A stretch of 64,000 nucleotides of DNA. Source: Hominimerdicola alba 8 (GTDB taxonomy: Bacteria > Bacillota > Clostridia > Oscillospirales > Ruminococcaceae). Made by a program: the position numbers and the translations under genes. The notes below the pieces were generated by a model that saw only the letters and a program-made list of their open reading frames with translations, made no database searches and had not been told where the DNA came from. Shown piece by piece: positions 1 to 7,496 of the stretch. The stretch lies in contig NZ_ADKM02000062.1 in the NCBI RefSeq assembly GCF_000178155.2, positions 186,001-250,000 on the forward strand. The letters run 5' to 3'. The stretch's first letter is position 1. Every line of letters starts with the position of its first letter.

Positions 1-1
1 C

Positions 2-190
2 GGCATAGCTGTATACCTGGCTGGTAAGTGGAGAATTCAGACCTCCAACATCACAACCAACAGCTACACTTCGCCTAAGAACATGACTCCCGGCATGAGC
101 TACAAGGTAGCTATCGCTGCAAGAGTTAACGGTACTTGGGACGTTGTAAACGCTCTAAAGTACTCTGTAGTTAACGTTACAGTTAAGTAA
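2..190 (+). CDS. C-terminal end of a probable secreted fibronectin-III-like protein (partial)
   Basis: The frame is open from the window edge to a TAA at 188-190 and encodes 62 residues ending in VVNVTVK. The peptide alternates aromatic and small polar residues (AVYLAGKW, SYKVAIAARVNG), as in the last strands of a fibronectin type III or similar beta-sandwich domain on extracellular Ruminococcus proteins. The start and the rest of the protein are outside the window, so the enzyme or binding function is unknown. A strong intrinsic terminator follows 31 bp later, so this is the last gene of its transcript. Confidence 0.7.
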   Translation, partial: GIAVYLAGKWRIQTSNITTNSYTSPKNMTPGMSYKVAIAARVNGTWDVVNALKYSVVNVTVK

Positions 191-221
191 TTCTTAGCAA
201 GCAGTAATGTAAAAGCATAAT

Positions 222-260
222 AAAGTCCGTGATGGCTGATAAAGCCATCGCGGACTTTTT
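222..260 (+). terminator. Rho-independent terminator of the partial gene
   Basis: A 16-bp arm (222-237) reading AAAGTCCGTGATGGCT pairs with AGCCATCGCGGACTTT (243-258) around a five-base loop and runs into a T tract. The orientation fits the upstream plus-strand gene. Confidence 0.9.
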
Positions 261-268
261 GTTTTATA

Positions 269-425
269 TGACTATCCCTTTAGCACACCAACTAAAAATG
301 CGGCGAACAAAAGGATAATTGAGCGTTGTATATCTTTCCCCCGCCTGCGGCGGGGGAAAGATATACGCCAAGAATCTTAAGTTCTGTATAGCCGCTGTTT
401 TTGTGGTGTGTCAGCGGGATAACCA
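269..425. repeat. Family 1 dispersed inverted repeat, copy 1 (about 157 bp)
   Basis: The left end reads CTATCCCTTTAGCACACCA. The right end, read on the minus strand, is TTATCCCGCTGACACACC, giving imperfect terminal inverted repeats. The centre (328-366) is an 18-bp perfect GC-rich hairpin with the core CCCCCGCCTGCGGCGGGGG. Related copies are annotated near 6.3, 7.2, 11.0, 23.2 and 56.2 kb, with partial copies near 41.5 and 44.1 kb. It fills most of the gap between the partial gene and argS. No coding capacity is visible. Confidence 0.85.
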
Positions 426-464
426 CATTGTTTTATGATATCTTCCCATATCACCAAAAGAAAA

Positions 465-491
465 ACGGAGTTTCACAGCAGGAAACTCCGT
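465..491 (-). terminator. argS operon terminator
   Basis: On the minus strand ACGGAGTTTC and GAAACTCCGT form a 10-bp stem followed by TTTTTCTTTT. It lies about 25 bp beyond the argS stop. Confidence 0.88.
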
Positions 492-514
492 CTTTGTTAT
501 CTTTTCTCAGTTTA

Positions 515-2284
515 TCACATGCTCTCAGGGCAGTTTATCTTAAGCATACCCAGTATGTTCGCGATTATCTGCTTAACAGCCAGCGAAAGTGACAGTCTTG
601 CCTGCATAACGTTCTCAGGCTCGCCCTTTATGCGGCATGCGTTGTAGAACTTGTGGTACAGTGTCGCAATATCCACCGCGTACTTGGTGACCTTTGCAGG
701 GTCGTAAGCCTTAGCCGCATCGTTTATTGTGGTCGGCAGAGTTGCCATCAGCTTCACCAGTTCCAGTTCTTCCGAAGTGTTCAGCGCCTCAGCCATCTCA
801 TCAGTGAAAGCCTTCGCCTCAACGCCCTCTTCTTTCAGCTTCTTTATTACCGAGCAGATACGCGCGTGTGCGTACTGAACATAGTAAACAGGGTTCTGGC
901 TGGAATTTGAGATGGCAAGGTCAAGGTCAAAGTCGAACTGTGAGTTCGGCTCTCTCAGGTTGAAGAAAAATCTTGCCGCATCTATCGGTATCTCCTCCAG
1001 CAGAGTGTTCAGCGTTATCGCCTTGCCCGAACGCTTCGACAGCTTGTATGTTTCGCCGTTCTTTACAAGTCTTACCATCTGCATGATGACAATATCCAGC
1101 TTCTTCGCATCAACGCCCAGCGCAGTCATAGCCGCCTTTAGTCTTGGTATGTAACCGTGATGGTCAGCACCGAAAATATCTATCGCCTTGTCGAACTTTC
1201 TTTCAGCCAGCTTGTTGTAGTGGTAAGCTATATCAGGCACGAAATAGGTCGGTATACCGTTGTCGCGCACCAGCACCCTGTCCTTTTCATCACCGAATTC
1301 GGTGGTCTTGAACCACAGCGCACCGTCCTGTTCGTAGGTATAGCCGCTCGCTTTCAGCTGTTCGATGACCTTAGCCACCGAGCCGTCATTGTGCAGTGTG
1401 CTCTCCCTGAACCATGTGTCATATTCTATGCGGTACTTTGCAAGGTCGTCATGCAGACCTTGTATGTTCTTGGGCAGTGCATAATCGACCAGAGCCTTCT
1501 TGCAGTCCTCTTCGGGCTGTGCGCTGGCTATCATGCCGTACTCATCAAAGAAATTCTTCGCATGTGCGATTATATCCATGCCCAGATAAACATCGTCAGG
1601 CATCGGGAATTCGGGACGGTTGCCGTCTTCGCCGTATATCTCCTTGCAAAAAGCGTCCAAATCAAGATTTTTCGCAACTATCGCCTGACCCGCCTCACTG
1701 CATATCTGCATGTATCTCAGCCTCAGCGATTTGCCGAACTTCTCTATCTGATTGCCCGCATCGTTTATGTAGAACTCTCTCTCTACCTCGTAGCCCGCAT
1801 ACTCCATAACAGCCGCCAGACAGTCACCTATAGCACCGCCCCTTGCGTTGCCGATGTGCATCGGACCTGTCGGGTTTGCAGAAACGAATTCCACCAGCGC
1901 ACGCTTGCCCTTGCCAAACTCGGTCTTGCCGTAATCAGCGCCCGCATCGAGCACAGCCTTTACCACCGACGCATACCAGCCCTTGTTATAGAAGAAATTT
2001 ATAAATCCGGGACCTGCTATCTCGACTTTCTCAAAGCAGCTGCCCTCAGTCACTATCTTGCCGACTATCGCCTCAGCTATCTTGCGGGGCGCATTGCGGA
2101 AAGGCTTTGCGCACACCATCGCCGCATTGGTGGAAACATCACCGTTCTTTGAGTCAGCGGGTATCTCTATGTTAAAAGCAGGCACAGCCTCCGCAGGGAA
2201 AACGCCCTCTGCCACCAGTGCGCCCATAGCATTCATCACAAGTTCTCTTGCCTGTGTAAATGACTCGTTTATCAGATCATACAT
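515..2284 (-). CDS. argS: Arginyl-tRNA synthetase
   Basis: This class I aminoacyl-tRNA synthetase charges tRNA-Arg with arginine in the cytoplasm. The HIGH signature appears as PTGPMHIGNARG (residues about 139-149), and the KMSKS-like loop as KLSKRSG in the second half, followed by the DALR anticodon-binding domain at the C terminus. The 589-residue length fits the family. I chose the ATG at 2284, which has GGGAGG eight bases upstream; a TTG two codons earlier could extend it. It is the last gene of a ddl-murI-DUF1934-argS operon, 15 bp after the DUF1934 gene, a pairing common in Firmicutes, and is followed by a strong terminator. Confidence 0.97.
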   Translation of the reverse strand: MYDLINESFTQARELVMNAMGALVAEGVFPAEAVPAFNIEIPADSKNGDVSTNAAMVCAKPFRNAPRKIAEAIVGKIVTEGSCFEKVEIAGPGFINFFYNKGWYASVVKAVLDAGADYGKTEFGKGKRALVEFVSANPTGPMHIGNARGGAIGDCLAAVMEYAGYEVEREFYINDAGNQIEKFGKSLRLRYMQICSEAGQAIVAKNLDLDAFCKEIYGEDGNRPEFPMPDDVYLGMDIIAHAKNFFDEYGMIASAQPEEDCKKALVDYALPKNIQGLHDDLAKYRIEYDTWFRESTLHNDGSVAKVIEQLKASGYTYEQDGALWFKTTEFGDEKDRVLVRDNGIPTYFVPDIAYHYNKLAERKFDKAIDIFGADHHGYIPRLKAAMTALGVDAKKLDIVIMQMVRLVKNGETYKLSKRSGKAITLNTLLEEIPIDAARFFFNLREPNSQFDFDLDLAISNSSQNPVYYVQYAHARICSVIKKLKEEGVEAKAFTDEMAEALNTSEELELVKLMATLPTTINDAAKAYDPAKVTKYAVDIATLYHKFYNACRIKGEPENVMQARLSLSLAVKQIIANILGMLKINCPESM

Positions 2285-2299
2285 TTTCAATTCCTCCCT

Positions 2300-2737
2300 T
2301 TATCTCGGTCTTACTTCTACTTCTATCTCAAAAACTCCCACCAGACTTGAATTAACATCAACCACGTAGGAGAAAGCCAGTTTTCCGCCGTTTTCGTCCA
2401 GCTTGACAGCTATCTTCTGCGCCTCGACCCCGACTTCAAAATTGCCGTACTGTGTGCCATAGATGCAGTGATGCTTCTCGCCCATTTCAATGACCATATT
2501 CGAGGTAACGTTCCCCGTTCTCGCCATGACCACCTTTGTATCCCCAAAACTTTCAAGCCTTGTCACACAGCCATCAAAGCCCGTAGCTTCGCTCTCTTCA
2601 TACTCAACAGCAAAGCCGTTCTCAGTAGCTTCCAGCGTCCCCAGCGACATTATCTCTGTCATCTCAGGTTCACTGCCCCGCTCTTCAAACTGTCGGCTCA
2701 CCAGCCTTATATCGACTTCCCTCTTATCCAACTTCAT
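2300..2737 (-). CDS. DUF1934 family beta-barrel protein (YwiB-like)
   Basis: This 145-residue protein matches the DUF1934/YwiB pattern: a charged N terminus (KREVDIRLVSRQ), the conserved TEIMSLGTLEATENGFAVEYEES stretch, then alternating strands ending YVVDVNSSLVGVFEIEVEV. Family members are small cytoplasmic beta barrels of unknown function, encoded next to argS in many Bacilli and Clostridia, as here. Spacing is 12 bp after murI and 15 bp before argS, so co-transcription is likely. The start ATG follows GGGAAAGGAAA. The sequence itself reveals no catalytic residues. Confidence 0.85.
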   Translation of the reverse strand: MKLDKREVDIRLVSRQFEERGSEPEMTEIMSLGTLEATENGFAVEYEESEATGFDGCVTRLESFGDTKVVMARTGNVTSNMVIEMGEKHHCIYGTQYGNFEVGVEAQKIAVKLDENGGKLAFSYVVDVNSSLVGVFEIEVEVRPR

Positions 2738-2749
2738 TTTCCTTTCCCG

Positions 2750-3565
2750 TCAGTACAGGTCACACTTCTCCACAGTTCCCGCAAAACTCTCGCCCAGAAA
2801 ACGCTCAACGTTCTCCGCGAAAAGTTCCGCGCTGTCAGTGCAGTAGAGTTTCTGACTGCCCGTTTCTTCCCTCTCTGCCAGTTCGTCCGCGAAAGTCAGC
2901 GTCTTCACCGCATATCTTGCCAGTTCCGCACTGGAAGATATCAGCTTCACGCCCTCGCCCATTATGTCCGATATGACATCTGCCAGATGGGGATAGTGGG
3001 TACAGCCCAGTATCAGTGTATCCACCTGCTCGCGCTTCATACATTCGAGGTATTCCTCCGCAAAGAACCTTGTAGGCGGGCAGTCAAGCCCCACATAACC
3101 GTTCTCCACCAGCGGCACGAACATCGGGCATGCCTTGCCCACCACCTTTGCAGACGGGTCGATGCTGCGTATCACCTTGCCGTAGCTGCCGCTCCTTATG
3201 GTGGCACCTGTGGCGATTACGCCTATCTTTCCGTTTTTGGTAGCCGCACATGCCGCATGCGCCGCAGGTATGACCACGCCGCTGTATACAGGTTCCGTCT
3301 TTCCCGAAAACTCAGGACTTGACATTATAACGCTCGATGCGGTGCCGCATGCCACCAGTATCATCTTGACATCATGACCACGCAAAAACTCCATATCCTG
3401 CGCGGTATATCTCGCTATCGTTTCCTTGCTTCTCGTGCCGTAAGGAACTCTCGCCGTGTCACCCAGATAGACTATATCCTCATGAGGCAGCAGCTTGGTC
3501 AGTTCCTTGACACATGTCAGTCCCCCGACACCCGAGTCAAAAACGCCTATCGGTGCATTATTCAT
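2750..3565 (-). CDS. murI: Glutamate racemase
   Basis: It converts L-glutamate to D-glutamate for peptidoglycan in the cytoplasm. The N-terminal motif IGVFDSGVGGLT, the first catalytic cysteine in LVACGTASS, and the second in LILGCTHYPHL are all present. The length of 271 residues is typical. The start codon overlaps the stop of ddl by 8 bp, so the two are translationally coupled, joining the D-Glu and D-Ala-D-Ala supply of the cell wall in one transcript. Confidence 0.97.
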   Translation of the reverse strand: MNNAPIGVFDSGVGGLTCVKELTKLLPHEDIVYLGDTARVPYGTRSKETIARYTAQDMEFLRGHDVKMILVACGTASSVIMSSPEFSGKTEPVYSGVVIPAAHAACAATKNGKIGVIATGATIRSGSYGKVIRSIDPSAKVVGKACPMFVPLVENGYVGLDCPPTRFFAEEYLECMKREQVDTLILGCTHYPHLADVISDIMGEGVKLISSSAELARYAVKTLTFADELAEREETGSQKLYCTDSAELFAENVERFLGESFAGTVEKCDLY

Positions 3566-4643
3566 AGTCCACTTCCGATCTGTCCAGCGCCAGCTTTATC
3601 AGCCTGTCCTCCTGCTCGGCATAGCTTATGCCTGCATGTTCCATCAGCTTCGGGTACATGCTTATCTTTGTGTGACCCGGCAGCGTGTTTATCTCGTTGA
3701 GTATCACTTCGCCCTTGTCAGACAGGAAGAAGTCCACCCTCGCAAGACCGCCGCAGCCCATAGCCTTGAATGCCCTTACAGCCACATCGCGCACTTCTTC
3801 GATGACCTTTTCATCGACCATTGCGGGTATGTAGGTCTTTGATGCTGCGTTATTGTACTTCGCATCATAATCATAGAACTCATTTGCAGCCGCTATCTGT
3901 CCCACAGTCGAAGCGAAAGGCGTGTCATTGCCCATTACGGCACACTCCAGCTCCACACCCTTGACTTCCTGCTCCACAACGACCTTCTGATCGTGGGTGA
4001 AAGCAGCCTTGATGCCTGCTTTCAGTTCTTCAAGGTCGTGCGCCTTGGATATGCCCACCGATGAACCGCAGTTCGCAGGCTTCACATACATCGGGTAGCC
4101 CAGTTTCTTCTCCATCAGTGCGCACTTTTCGTCCAGTTCAGCCAGATCGCGGTATATCATGCTGATCCACTTGGCAGTCTTTATGCCGTGTGCTTCAAGT
4201 ATAGTGTGTGTAACATCCTTATCCATGCAGCATGCGGAAGATATCAAGTCACAGCCCACGAAAGGCACCTCTGCCATCTGGAAAATGCCCTGGATAGTTC
4301 CGTCTTCACCGTTCTTGCCATGCAGTACAGGGAATACAACATCTACCTTGATATTTGAATAGCTGCCGTCCTCTTCCAGCTGTATGAAACCGCGATGGAC
4401 AGGATCAGGGCTGAAAATGCAGGCGAGATTGTCGGGGTGGTCTGTCCACTTGCCGTTCTCGATATCCTCAGTACTGCCCATGTATCTCAGCCAGTGACCT
4501 TTCTTGGTGATGCCGATGCAAATGACCTCATAGCGGTCAGAATTTTCATTGATACTGCGTATAACATGTGCCGCCGATACTACGGAAACATCATGCTCAT
4601 TCGACTTACCGCCGAAAACAACGGCGATCTTTAGCTTTGCCAT
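3558..4643 (-). CDS. ddl: D-alanine--D-alanine ligase
   Basis: This ATP-grasp enzyme joins two D-alanines for the peptidoglycan stem peptide. It starts AKLKIAVVFGGKSNEHDVSVVSA, has the ATP-grasp segment YPMYVKPANCGSSVG, the omega-loop EFYDYDAKY and the metal site VILNEINTLPG. The Tyr in FYDYDAKY is that of normal D-Ala-D-Ala ligases, not the Phe of depsipeptide (vancomycin-resistance) ligases. I prefer the ATG at 4643: the upstream ATG at 4661 would place the ribosome site AAAGGA inside the coding sequence. It is the promoter-proximal gene of the operon, overlapping murI. Confidence 0.95.
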   Translation of the reverse strand: MAKLKIAVVFGGKSNEHDVSVVSAAHVIRSINENSDRYEVICIGITKKGHWLRYMGSTEDIENGKWTDHPDNLACIFSPDPVHRGFIQLEEDGSYSNIKVDVVFPVLHGKNGEDGTIQGIFQMAEVPFVGCDLISSACCMDKDVTHTILEAHGIKTAKWISMIYRDLAELDEKCALMEKKLGYPMYVKPANCGSSVGISKAHDLEELKAGIKAAFTHDQKVVVEQEVKGVELECAVMGNDTPFASTVGQIAAANEFYDYDAKYNNAASKTYIPAMVDEKVIEEVRDVAVRAFKAMGCGGLARVDFFLSDKGEVILNEINTLPGHTKISMYPKLMEHAGISYAEQEDRLIKLALDRSEVDYE

Positions 4644-4683
4644 AACAAAACGTCCTTTCATGAAAATATTAACTCAATTTAAT

Positions 4684-4712
4684 ATTATACCACATATTTA
4701 TGTCAATTGCAA
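4684..4712 (-). promoter_or_regulatory. Sigma-A promoter of the ddl-murI-DUF1934-argS operon
   Basis: On the minus strand TTGCAA (4707-4712) and TATAAT (4684-4689) are separated by exactly 17 bp, about 40 bp upstream of the chosen ddl start. Confidence 0.8.
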
Positions 4713-4826
4713 ACGATTATCCCGAATAATAAAAATTTTACATTTCCGTATACTTCCCCGACCTGCCGATTTAAGAGCATTCATAAACACTTTGCAGAAT
4801 ATTCTCCAACAGCATCATCAAGCATT

Positions 4827-4929
4827 TATAGCGATCCAACTATTTAAATTCACAAGATCAGGTCGCTAAAGCTCGGATCTATGGGTTTTGTGACCGGATT
4901 TTGTCTGAATTTTAAGGCGGATTGATATA
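4827..4929 (-). repeat. Family 2 MITE-like element, copy A (103 bp, reverse orientation)
   Basis: The element begins TATAGCGATCC and ends GGATTGATATA, a slightly decayed version of the perfect TATAGCAATCC inverted ends of copies C and D. Internally it has the paired stretches GACCGGATTTTGT and its degraded partner. All four copies in the window (5939, 41606, 55274) are exactly 103 bp. Confidence 0.85.
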
Positions 4930-4958
4930 GTTAATAATATAAAATATTATGTATACTA

Positions 4959-4987
4959 TTGCTAATTATATAAAAATATGATATAAT
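4959..4987 (+). promoter_or_regulatory. Sigma-A promoter of the GNAT gene
   Basis: TTGCTA (4959-4964) and TATAAT (4982-4987) are 17 bp apart, 21 bp before the start codon, starting about 30 bp past the end of family 2 copy A. Confidence 0.8.
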
Positions 4988-5008
4988 CCTTTTAAGAGGT
5001 GACACCAA

Positions 5009-5443
5009 ATGAAAATTATCCGAGCCGCCACCACTGCCGCGCGGGCAGGCGCATATTACGTGCGCATACAGGCTATGGCAAAGAAATATCACATCACGCT
5101 GGAAGAAGAGTTTGACGAGCACGACACTCCCGATACGAAGTACATCGTTATCCTTGATGATGACTTCCCTGTTGCCACCTGCCGCCTTTATGCCGTTAAC
5201 GAAAATACCGTCATGCTTGGCAGAGTGGTCGTTCTGCCCGAATATCGCGGCAAAGGCATCGGCAGACTTGCCGTCCGCTCCGCAGAAGAATGGTCAGCCG
5301 AACTGGGCTTCACCATTGCCACTCTTGAAAGCCGCGAGGAAAAAGTCGGTTTCTACGAAAAACTCGGCTACACTGCCGATTTTTCAAAAGTCATCAGCGG
5401 CGGAACTTTCCGCTGTATCCATATGGAAAAAGCACTTACATGA
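5009..5443 (+). CDS. GNAT family N-acetyltransferase (ElaA/YjcF type)
   Basis: This 144-residue cytoplasmic protein has the GNAT core: a strand pair IVILDDDFPVATCRLYAV, then LGRVVVLPEYRGKGIGRLAV, where RGKGIG is the acetyl-CoA pyrophosphate loop, and a C-terminal KVGFYEKLGYTADF motif B. The substrate is unknown; the compact architecture resembles YjcF/ElaA-type acetyltransferases. GAGGTG lies 8-10 bases before the ATG. It has its own promoter and stands 43 bp upstream of an unrelated small gene, which may be co-transcribed. Confidence 0.88.
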   Translation: MKIIRAATTAARAGAYYVRIQAMAKKYHITLEEEFDEHDTPDTKYIVILDDDFPVATCRLYAVNENTVMLGRVVVLPEYRGKGIGRLAVRSAEEWSAELGFTIATLESREEKVGFYEKLGYTADFSKVISGGTFRCIHMEKALT

Positions 5444-5486
5444 TATCCCCGCACCAACAGCACCTAAAATAAGGAGGTCCCACACT

Positions 5487-5870
5487 ATGGCACTATCCAC
5501 CGAACCGTTCATGCTTGACGGCGACAGCATGATAAATAAATACTACCACAGGCACGACCTGCTGAACGGCGCATGGGTCACGCTGAAAAGCGATTTTTCA
5601 CTGTACATAAGCGGCTTTGACTACACCATGCGTGCCTACGATAAAGGCGAACTCACAGCCCGCTTCCGGTTTGATACAGAAGGCACACAATCTGATTTTC
5701 CGCTTTGCATCATGGGTACTGAAAAACTCACAGACCATAGTGGCGAACCGCTGTTCATACTGAATGATATGCACTTTTCAAACGGCACCATCACAGCCCA
5801 TCTTTCCCGTCTGCCGGAAAACTCCCCCATCACCATAGAACTTGTCAGGGCAAGCAATGTTCAGGAGTAG
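5487..5870 (+). CDS. Hypothetical protein, 127 residues
   Basis: I do not recognise a family. The start at 5487 is set by a perfect AAGGAGGT ten bases upstream; a longer open frame from 5112 has no ribosome site and overlaps the GNAT gene. The protein is acidic, without signal peptide or membrane span, and has many short beta-like stretches (AWVTLKSDFSLYISGFDY, ITAHLSRLPENSPITIELV), suggesting a small soluble beta-rich domain. It ends with a TAG. It lies 43 bp downstream of the GNAT gene on the same strand. Family 2 copy B begins 68 bp after it. Confidence 0.7.
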   Translation: MALSTEPFMLDGDSMINKYYHRHDLLNGAWVTLKSDFSLYISGFDYTMRAYDKGELTARFRFDTEGTQSDFPLCIMGTEKLTDHSGEPLFILNDMHFSNGTITAHLSRLPENSPITIELVRASNVQE

Positions 5871-5938
5871 CACCTGCTGTAATTGTCAGTATGGCTATTC
5901 CTCTGACACACAATATTAAACATCTTTTCAGCGGACAT

Positions 5939-6041
5939 TATAGCAATCCGCCTTAAAATTCAGACAAAATCCAGTCACAAAATCCATAGTTCCGAGCTTT
6001 TGCGACCGGATTTTGTGAATTTAAATAGTTGGATCGCTATA
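5939..6041 (+). repeat. Family 2 MITE-like element, copy B (103 bp)
   Basis: Starts TATAGCAATCC and ends GGATCGCTATA, with inner arms ACAAAATCCAGTCAC and GACCGGATTTTGTGAAT. It is flanked by degenerate family 1-like sequence (CTATTCCTCTGACACAC near 5894) and by a GC-rich module at 6063-6081. Confidence 0.88.
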
Positions 6042-6209
6042 ATAATAGTTGGTGGTTCTCATTCCCCGCCGCAGGCGTGGAAAGAAAACATCTCAATAAA
6101 TGTTTCTTGTTGTCCCTTTATTCTTAAATTGTAAGTACTGCATAAAAAATCCCCTGAAAATTTTGTTGTGTTCTTCCTTACGATTTCCTTAACATTCTGC
6201 CGTACAGTG

Positions 6210-6238
6210 TTGCATTTGGTCAAAAGCTGTGTTATTAT
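6210..6238 (+). promoter_or_regulatory. Candidate sigma-A promoter upstream of family 1 copy 2
   Basis: TTGCAT (6210-6215) and TATTAT (6233-6238) with 17 bp spacing. A transcript from here would carry both family 1 copies at 6.3-6.5 kb in its leader before reaching the zinc-ribbon gene. Confidence 0.6.
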
Positions 6239-6258
6239 ATTAGTTATAGAACGACATA

Positions 6259-6382
6259 TGACTATCCCTTTAGCACACCAGCTGAAAATGCTGTAAACAA
6301 AAGGATAATTGAGCACCATACGCCAACCACCTTAAGTTCTGTAAAACCGCCGTTTTTGTGGTGTGTCAGCGGGATAACCACG
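6259..6382. repeat. Family 1 dispersed inverted repeat, copy 2 (short form, about 124 bp)
   Basis: Left end CTATCCCTTTAGCACACCA and the continuation ACAAAAGGATAATTGAGC match copy 1 closely. The right end, read on the minus strand, has TTATCCCGCTGACACACC. The central GC hairpin of copy 1 is absent, so this is an internally deleted form. Confidence 0.85.
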
Positions 6383-6391
6383 TTAAAAAAT

Positions 6392-6500
6392 ACGGCTATC
6401 CCTTTAGCACACAGGCTTAAAATGCAGTAAAAAGATAGCATCAACACGATTTTTCATTGTTATACGGCACTTTGTATCGGTGTGTTAAAGAGATGACCAT
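6392..6500. repeat. Family 1-related element, copy 2b (both ends of the CCCTTTAGCAC type)
   Basis: The left end CTATCCCTTTAGCACACAG begins 10 bp after copy 2. The right end GGTGTGTTAAAGAGATGACC is the inverted counterpart of the same end type, as at the right edge of the 56.2 kb copy. It lies in the leader of the zinc-ribbon gene. Confidence 0.65.
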
Positions 6501-6546
6501 GTCATCAGAAAGAAAAAGTATAAGAACAATTTCAGGAGGCGATAAG

Positions 6547-7128
6547 ATGGGAAGCCGTGAAAACGGATACATCAATTACGGCGGATATAACGCCAATTTG
6601 CAGGGTACATATCCTTCTCGTCAGAACTACAACATACCACCACAGACATTTGGAAGCGGCAACATCCCGATGATGGTGCATGACACGCACAGCATCGACC
6701 TTAAATGCCCTAACTGTATGGGCAACAGGATACTCGACAATGCGAACATGGTGCTGAAATGCCCCTACTGCGACAGCAGAGAGGTCATACCCGCCGAACT
6801 TATCTCAGACTAAAGAAGACTCTTCGGCATACCCGAACCCGCACCGCAGTTTGTACAGCCCAACCAGCCCAACAACTGGCAGCCCGTCCAACAGAATTAT
6901 CCGCCCTATTACTCACGCCCGATGGGTGTTCCGCAAGGCGGCTATGTACCATACACGAAGCCCCGCAAAAGGCGCACATTGCTCTGGATTTTGGGTTGGC
7001 TTTTCATCTTCCCGCTGCCGCTGACCATACTTCTTCACCGCAGCAGAAAACTCCCCGCCGCAGTAAGGTATCTGCTTATCTTTATCGCATGGATAATCTA
7101 TTTTAATTTTAATATGATGAATATGTGA
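6547..7128 (+). pseudogene. Zinc-ribbon membrane protein interrupted by an in-frame TAA
   Basis: The start at 6547 has CAGGAGGC seven bases upstream. Codons 1-88 encode a polar N terminus and a four-cysteine zinc ribbon (Cys54, 57, 72, 75: CPNC and CPYC). TAA at 6811-6813 ends that frame, but the same frame continues for 105 codons as RRLFGIPEPAP, a Pro/Gln/Asn-rich linker and two hydrophobic helices (LLWILGWLFIFPLPLTILL, YLLIFIAWIIYF) to TGA at 7128. Zinc ribbon plus linker plus paired membrane spans is one coherent architecture, so I read this as one gene with a nonsense mutation. The first 88 residues could still be made as a truncated soluble ribbon. Function unknown. Confidence 0.7.
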
Positions 7129-7139
7129 TAAAAAAGAAT

Positions 7140-7293
7140 ATGGTTATCCCTTTAGCATACCGCCACAAGTGCTGTTTAATATGGAATCACCGTGTTTATA
7201 TTATTCCCCCCGCCTGCGGTGGGTGGAAGGATGATCGATAACTATTTCAAATTCTGATATAACAATGATCGATTTGGTGTGTCAGCGGGATAT
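7140..7293. repeat. Family 1 dispersed inverted repeat, copy 3 (about 154 bp)
   Basis: Left end TTATCCCTTTAGCATACC, right end (plus strand) GGTGTGTCAGCGGGAT, with a GC-rich centre CCCCCCGCCTGCGGTGGG. It begins 12 bp after the stop of the zinc-ribbon gene. Confidence 0.82.
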
Positions 7294-7319
7294 CTAAAAA
7301 AAGAATATCATCTTCATCA

Positions 7320-7356
7320 AGACACTTCCTGCCTTTCGGCGGAAGTGTCTTTTTTC
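7320..7356 (+). terminator. Rho-independent terminator after family 1 copy 3
   Basis: AGACACTTCC pairs with GGAAGTGTCT around TGCCTTTCGGC, followed by a T run. It separates the zinc-ribbon gene from the dockerin gene. Confidence 0.88.
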
Positions 7357-7496
7357 CGCTCTGCATGGGGCTTTTATCATAAAATTTTTCAATACATACT
7401 GTTTCTTAATAAAATGTTAAACTATTCAGCATTTTAATATGCTATAATTTGTAGGAATAAGTACCTTTCTCCCATTTCAGAACAGGAGGATCTCAC

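Noticed and set aside
1157-2152. Long plus-strand open frame (331 codons) opposite argS
   Set aside because: It lies wholly antisense to a well-supported gene, has no ribosome site, and its translation is Leu/Arg/His-rich without domain character.
3558-4661. Depsipeptide (vancomycin-resistance) ligase
   Set aside because: The omega-loop has EFYDYDAKY with Tyr, as in ordinary D-Ala-D-Ala ligases, and there are no van genes.
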